In this document: positions 61,301-64,000 of the stretch, one piece after another | How the letters are laid out: each line of letters opens with the position of its first letter | Numbering within the stretch: the first letter of the stretch is position 1 | NCBI GenBank assembly: GCA_020055645.1 | Contig: CM034547.1 | Location: forward strand, 39,845,909 to 39,909,908 | From: Tomocerus qinae | Lineage: Eukaryota > Arthropoda > Collembola > Entomobryomorpha > Tomoceridae | DNA: 64,000 nucleotides | Direction of reading: 5' to 3' | Made by a program: the position numbers and the translations under genes | Notes under the pieces: generated by a model | Seen by the model: only the letters and a program-made list of their open reading frames with translations | What the model was told of the DNA's origin: nothing | Database searches by the model: none

Positions 61301-64000
61301 ACTGTCGTTGAGGCGTTGTCGTCTCAAATGGTGACTGACATTATTCAGGAGGTTACTAGAAAAAGTAGTACTGACAACACAACAACTGGTGATGCAAATG
61401 GCAGTTCGGCAAGAGACGATAACGTCAATGAGGTTTATTTTTCTCACTACTCAAGACGTATCTTTATTATTATTTGTTTAGTTCTGTACTGCATGTGGTT
61501 CTGTGGTGTGTTAATTCACTAATCTTGTCTTTTAGATTGAGAGAAAGAGAGCAGAGCTGGAATTGGAAAGTTCTTTTGTCAAAATGGCTTTTATTCAGTT
61601 TGGTGCTATGAAGTCACTGAGTACAATATTAAGCTGCAGTTACTTTGCTGAATTTATCCTTGTCCCGAAAAGAAGGAAAGGCTTCATGCGCCCTTCGACT
61701 AGTGATTCCAAAGACAAAGATGCATCAGAGGAGAAATCTCAAGCAGAAGGAGGTGAAGACAAAAATTGCTCTCAGCCCTGTGCGAAGTGTGGGAAAATGA
61801 GTCCTCCGAACAAGGATGGAAGTTGTCCTTATTGTATGGAAACAAGTAGCCTGCAGTCCGCTTTAGCTGAAGCGTTTCGTCATCTAGTCAATGTAACGAG
61901 AAATTTTTGTACATCAATATAGGGGAGCGATTTAAGCTAAAGCACATTTGTTTACAATGTACATTTTTAATGACTCCGTATTTCGAGTTCAATTATCAAA
62001 TCGGATGGCATTTTGAAAAATTATAGATTCCCTTGCAATACATAAACGGTCCCCTCTTACTTCACTCAATCAAATGGTTTGATCAAATCATATTATGATT
62101 ATTTGCAGGTGAGTGTCAAGCCATGTAAAATTCCTAAATTGGTCCCACTCTCCGAATTAGAGAGAGTGCAAAACATCATTCATCATCTACACGTTAAGCA
62201 ACTGGTTGATTCCATTGGGCCCCGTTTTAGCTCACACATTTCTTATTTCGAGGAAGTTGACGAACTACAAAGAGAATCATCACCTCCTTGTCCTAGGAGG
62301 AAAACGCAACAAACTACAGAATCTGCCGAGACCAGATTCTCAGGTGCCCGTACTCGAACTTTTCTTCCAATGACACTTGCCTCAATCGCCGGTCGTTTTT
62401 ATCCACCACTTCGATATTCCCAAGGTACGGATTTCAGTCTATTTGGTAATAGATGCCTCCGCAAAAATCATTTGTACAGCACCAGATTATTTCCTGTGTA
62501 GGTTCTTCTGCCAATCAAGGGAATCAAGATAGAGGGAGTCGTGGTGCTGCTCATGAAGAACGGGACAGGTCCCAACCTCCCGAAAATCCTCTATGGAGAG
62601 ACGCAGAAGATAACAGCAGTTTGATGCCAATGCCGAGCACAACTGCAAGATCATTAGCGAATCCATTCCCGCCTCATCAGTCCGGTGCCTTGAGACGACG
62701 ACAGCGCCGATCCCCGTCTCCCCCTCCAGCACCACGATCGGCTGGAACGGGATCCACCACTGCAGGTCGACTTCCCACGGCCTTAATCGAAATGGGCTTC
62801 ACGACTCGACATATCCGCAGTGCCATGCAGGCTCTAGGTACAAATTGAAGACGCTATTCATATTCCTCACTCAATTTGACCGTTGGTTGTGAAAGAAAGT
62901 GGGTACTAAAGATTTGTTTGGATTTTTGCAGGACACACTGGCGAATTGTCTGTGGCTGCTGTAAGTCAACTTGCCAGTTGGATGCTAGAAAATCCCAGCA
63001 TCGAGTCTGACGAGTCTACCCCTCCTGACAGATTTGTGAGGCCTTGGTCTCTTGGTAGTTCTGGCGGCCACATTTCCAGAGCTGATCAGATGGGACGAAT
63101 AGAAGTATGTTTTATTATAATTATAATGTGTTTTAATTACATATTTATATAGTAATTGATAACTTTTATCTATTTTTACGAAAAATGTATAATATGGAGT
63201 TTTAAAAAAATATTTTTAGCCGGATGCAAGACGTGCAGAACGATTGAGCCAAGCTATTGCAACTATATCCTCGTCACCTGGCTCATCCTCCTCCTCTGAT
63301 AGTTCATATCAACCATTTTCATCTCGTAAAATTTCTATAATATTGAATATTAAGAGAGTTTAATATTTCTTTGCTAAACTAAACCGTATTTTTGGAATGA
63401 TTGGCAGATGTGAGTGAGAGGGTAAACCCCATGGCTTTGGAAGATCTTCTGTCTCGGTGGCCGAATCCGGAACGTCTTCAGTCAAGATCGGGTCGAGAGA
63501 GACAGCATAGTAGTTACCAAGATGTTCGAAACCATCGGCCAATGAATATAGATGAAGAAGAATGTCGAAGCAGAATGCAAAGAACGGAAGCCATCATGAG
63601 AATAGTTCGAAATGTCCAGGAGCCGAGTACTTCTTTATTCAGAGTATGCCTTCGATATCATCTTCTCTCAATTCATGGTATAGGGGCGTACAATACTTAA
63701 ACTTTTTATTTTGTAGATTCCCATTGTGAACTTGGGGACTCAGAGTGGGGAGAGAGGATTATGCTACTTCTGCTCCAGTTTAGAAAGAGACATCGTACAT
63801 CACTTCATCAACCGTCATCAAGGCTGTGGCCTCCAATTCTCGGATGGCTATTGCGGAGAGGTTAGGGATGCCGCCTACTATCTCCTGTGTGAACAATGTC
63901 ATGACCAGCACGGAGGTCACAACATGCAGCGTCTCGGCGTGTCCAATTCCAATTCAACAAATACTGAAACCTCTTTGGCCCTCCCTCCTCTCACTATGAC
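49392..64000 (+). CDS. HERC1: HERC1 giant E3 ubiquitin ligase, N-terminal ~3,295 residues
   Basis: Forty exons; starts ATG 49392, open at the window end. Exons: 49392..49556, 49645..49890, 49970..50141, 50383..50559, 50656..50915, 50995..51246, 51344..51434, 51532..51672, 51785..52114, 52188..52306, 52387..52552, 52630..52789, 52863..52991, 53064..53195, 53280..53430, 53543..53710, 53785..53940, 54018..54141, 54302..54487, 54603..54830, 54908..55056, 55143..55312, 55407..57347, 57441..57651, 57734..58204, 58286..58397, 58714..58863, 58937..59072, 59179..59383, 59482..59628, 59696..60069, 60165..60285, 61094..61432, 61536..61892, 62109..62424, 62502..62837, 62932..63104, 63220..63325, 63408..63643, 63717..64000. 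Domains: RCC1-like repeats ~390-752 (VWGSNSSYQLG, GKGCYGRLGLG, SSKGSDGHTLA); SPRY ~2212-2375 (ENGLNLVHGRGGRGYG, SFGKNGEEP); WPVLAVIGGVD and a MIB/HERC2-like barrel ~2486-2535; UBA-like ~3004-3052; Cys/His finger from ~3217. The order equals human HERC1. WD40, second RCC1 and HECT domains lie beyond. HERC1 is a cytosolic/Golgi ligase that also binds ARF/Rab GTPases and clathrin. Confidence 0.96.
60478..61030. repeat. ~25-bp minisatellite in HERC1 intron 32
   Basis: About twenty imperfect units of the form TTTTAGCCAATTTCTCACGG plus GGTGG, with variants TTGAGCC, TTTATTAC and TTCTCGC. It fills most of the 800-bp intron between exons 60165..60285 and 61094..61432. Overlapping frames on both strands (for example 60613..60993) are artefacts of the repeat. 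Confidence 0.95.

Overview
This is nuclear DNA of an animal, most likely an arthropod. Genes are split by mostly short GT-AG introns, the spacers are AT-rich, and there are no bacterial operon or ribosome-binding features. The gene set (a Pelle/IRAK kinase of the Toll pathway, a CD36-family receptor, one Cas-family adaptor, HERC1, ANKRD29, ribophorin I, CNEP1R1) fits a pancrustacean, possibly a springtail. That placement is inference; no sequence marker fixes it. Exon boundaries were read by eye from splice signals, frame and family similarity. Every intron used keeps the frame.

Layout: 0-4 kb holds a divergent pair of related genes sharing a His...Cys domain that looks like a permuted papain/NlpC-P60-type fold. 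4.1-7.2 kb (minus) holds an unassigned 58-codon terminal exon and a five-exon TPR gene resembling IFIT proteins. 7.2-13.8 kb has no recognisable gene. 13.8-18.3 kb (+) is a nine-exon CD36-family gene with an unusual C-terminus. 18.9-23.8 kb (minus) is pelle/IRAK (ten exons, death domain plus kinase). Its start codon lies 9 bp from that of ANKRD29 (23.8-28.8 kb, +). 30.2-32.8 kb (minus) is ribophorin I. 33.6-39.6 kb is a repeat-rich spacer with two hAT-type MITEs, each with a perfect 8-bp target duplication, and a tRNA-derived SINE-like element. 39.6-43.9 kb (+) is a p130Cas-family adaptor. 46.2-47.8 kb (+) is CNEP1R1. 49.4 kb to the end (+) is the first 40 coding exons, about 3,295 codons, of HERC1, which runs off the window.

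There is no single operon-like system. Several genes belong to families with immune or pathogen-recognition links (CD36-type receptor, Pelle, IFIT-like TPR, papain-like pair), but their proximity alone does not show cooperation. The observations most worth checking are the papain-like pair with its in-frame continuation past a stop codon, the 9-bp pelle/ANKRD29 divergence, the IFIT-like gene, the CD36 protein ending like a GPI-anchor signal, the two dated-by-structure MITE insertions, and the partial copy of HERC1 exon 1 next to a foldback element. Tandem repeats sit in introns of ANKRD29 (29-bp unit), CNEP1R1 (pyrimidine tract) and HERC1 (about 25-bp unit).
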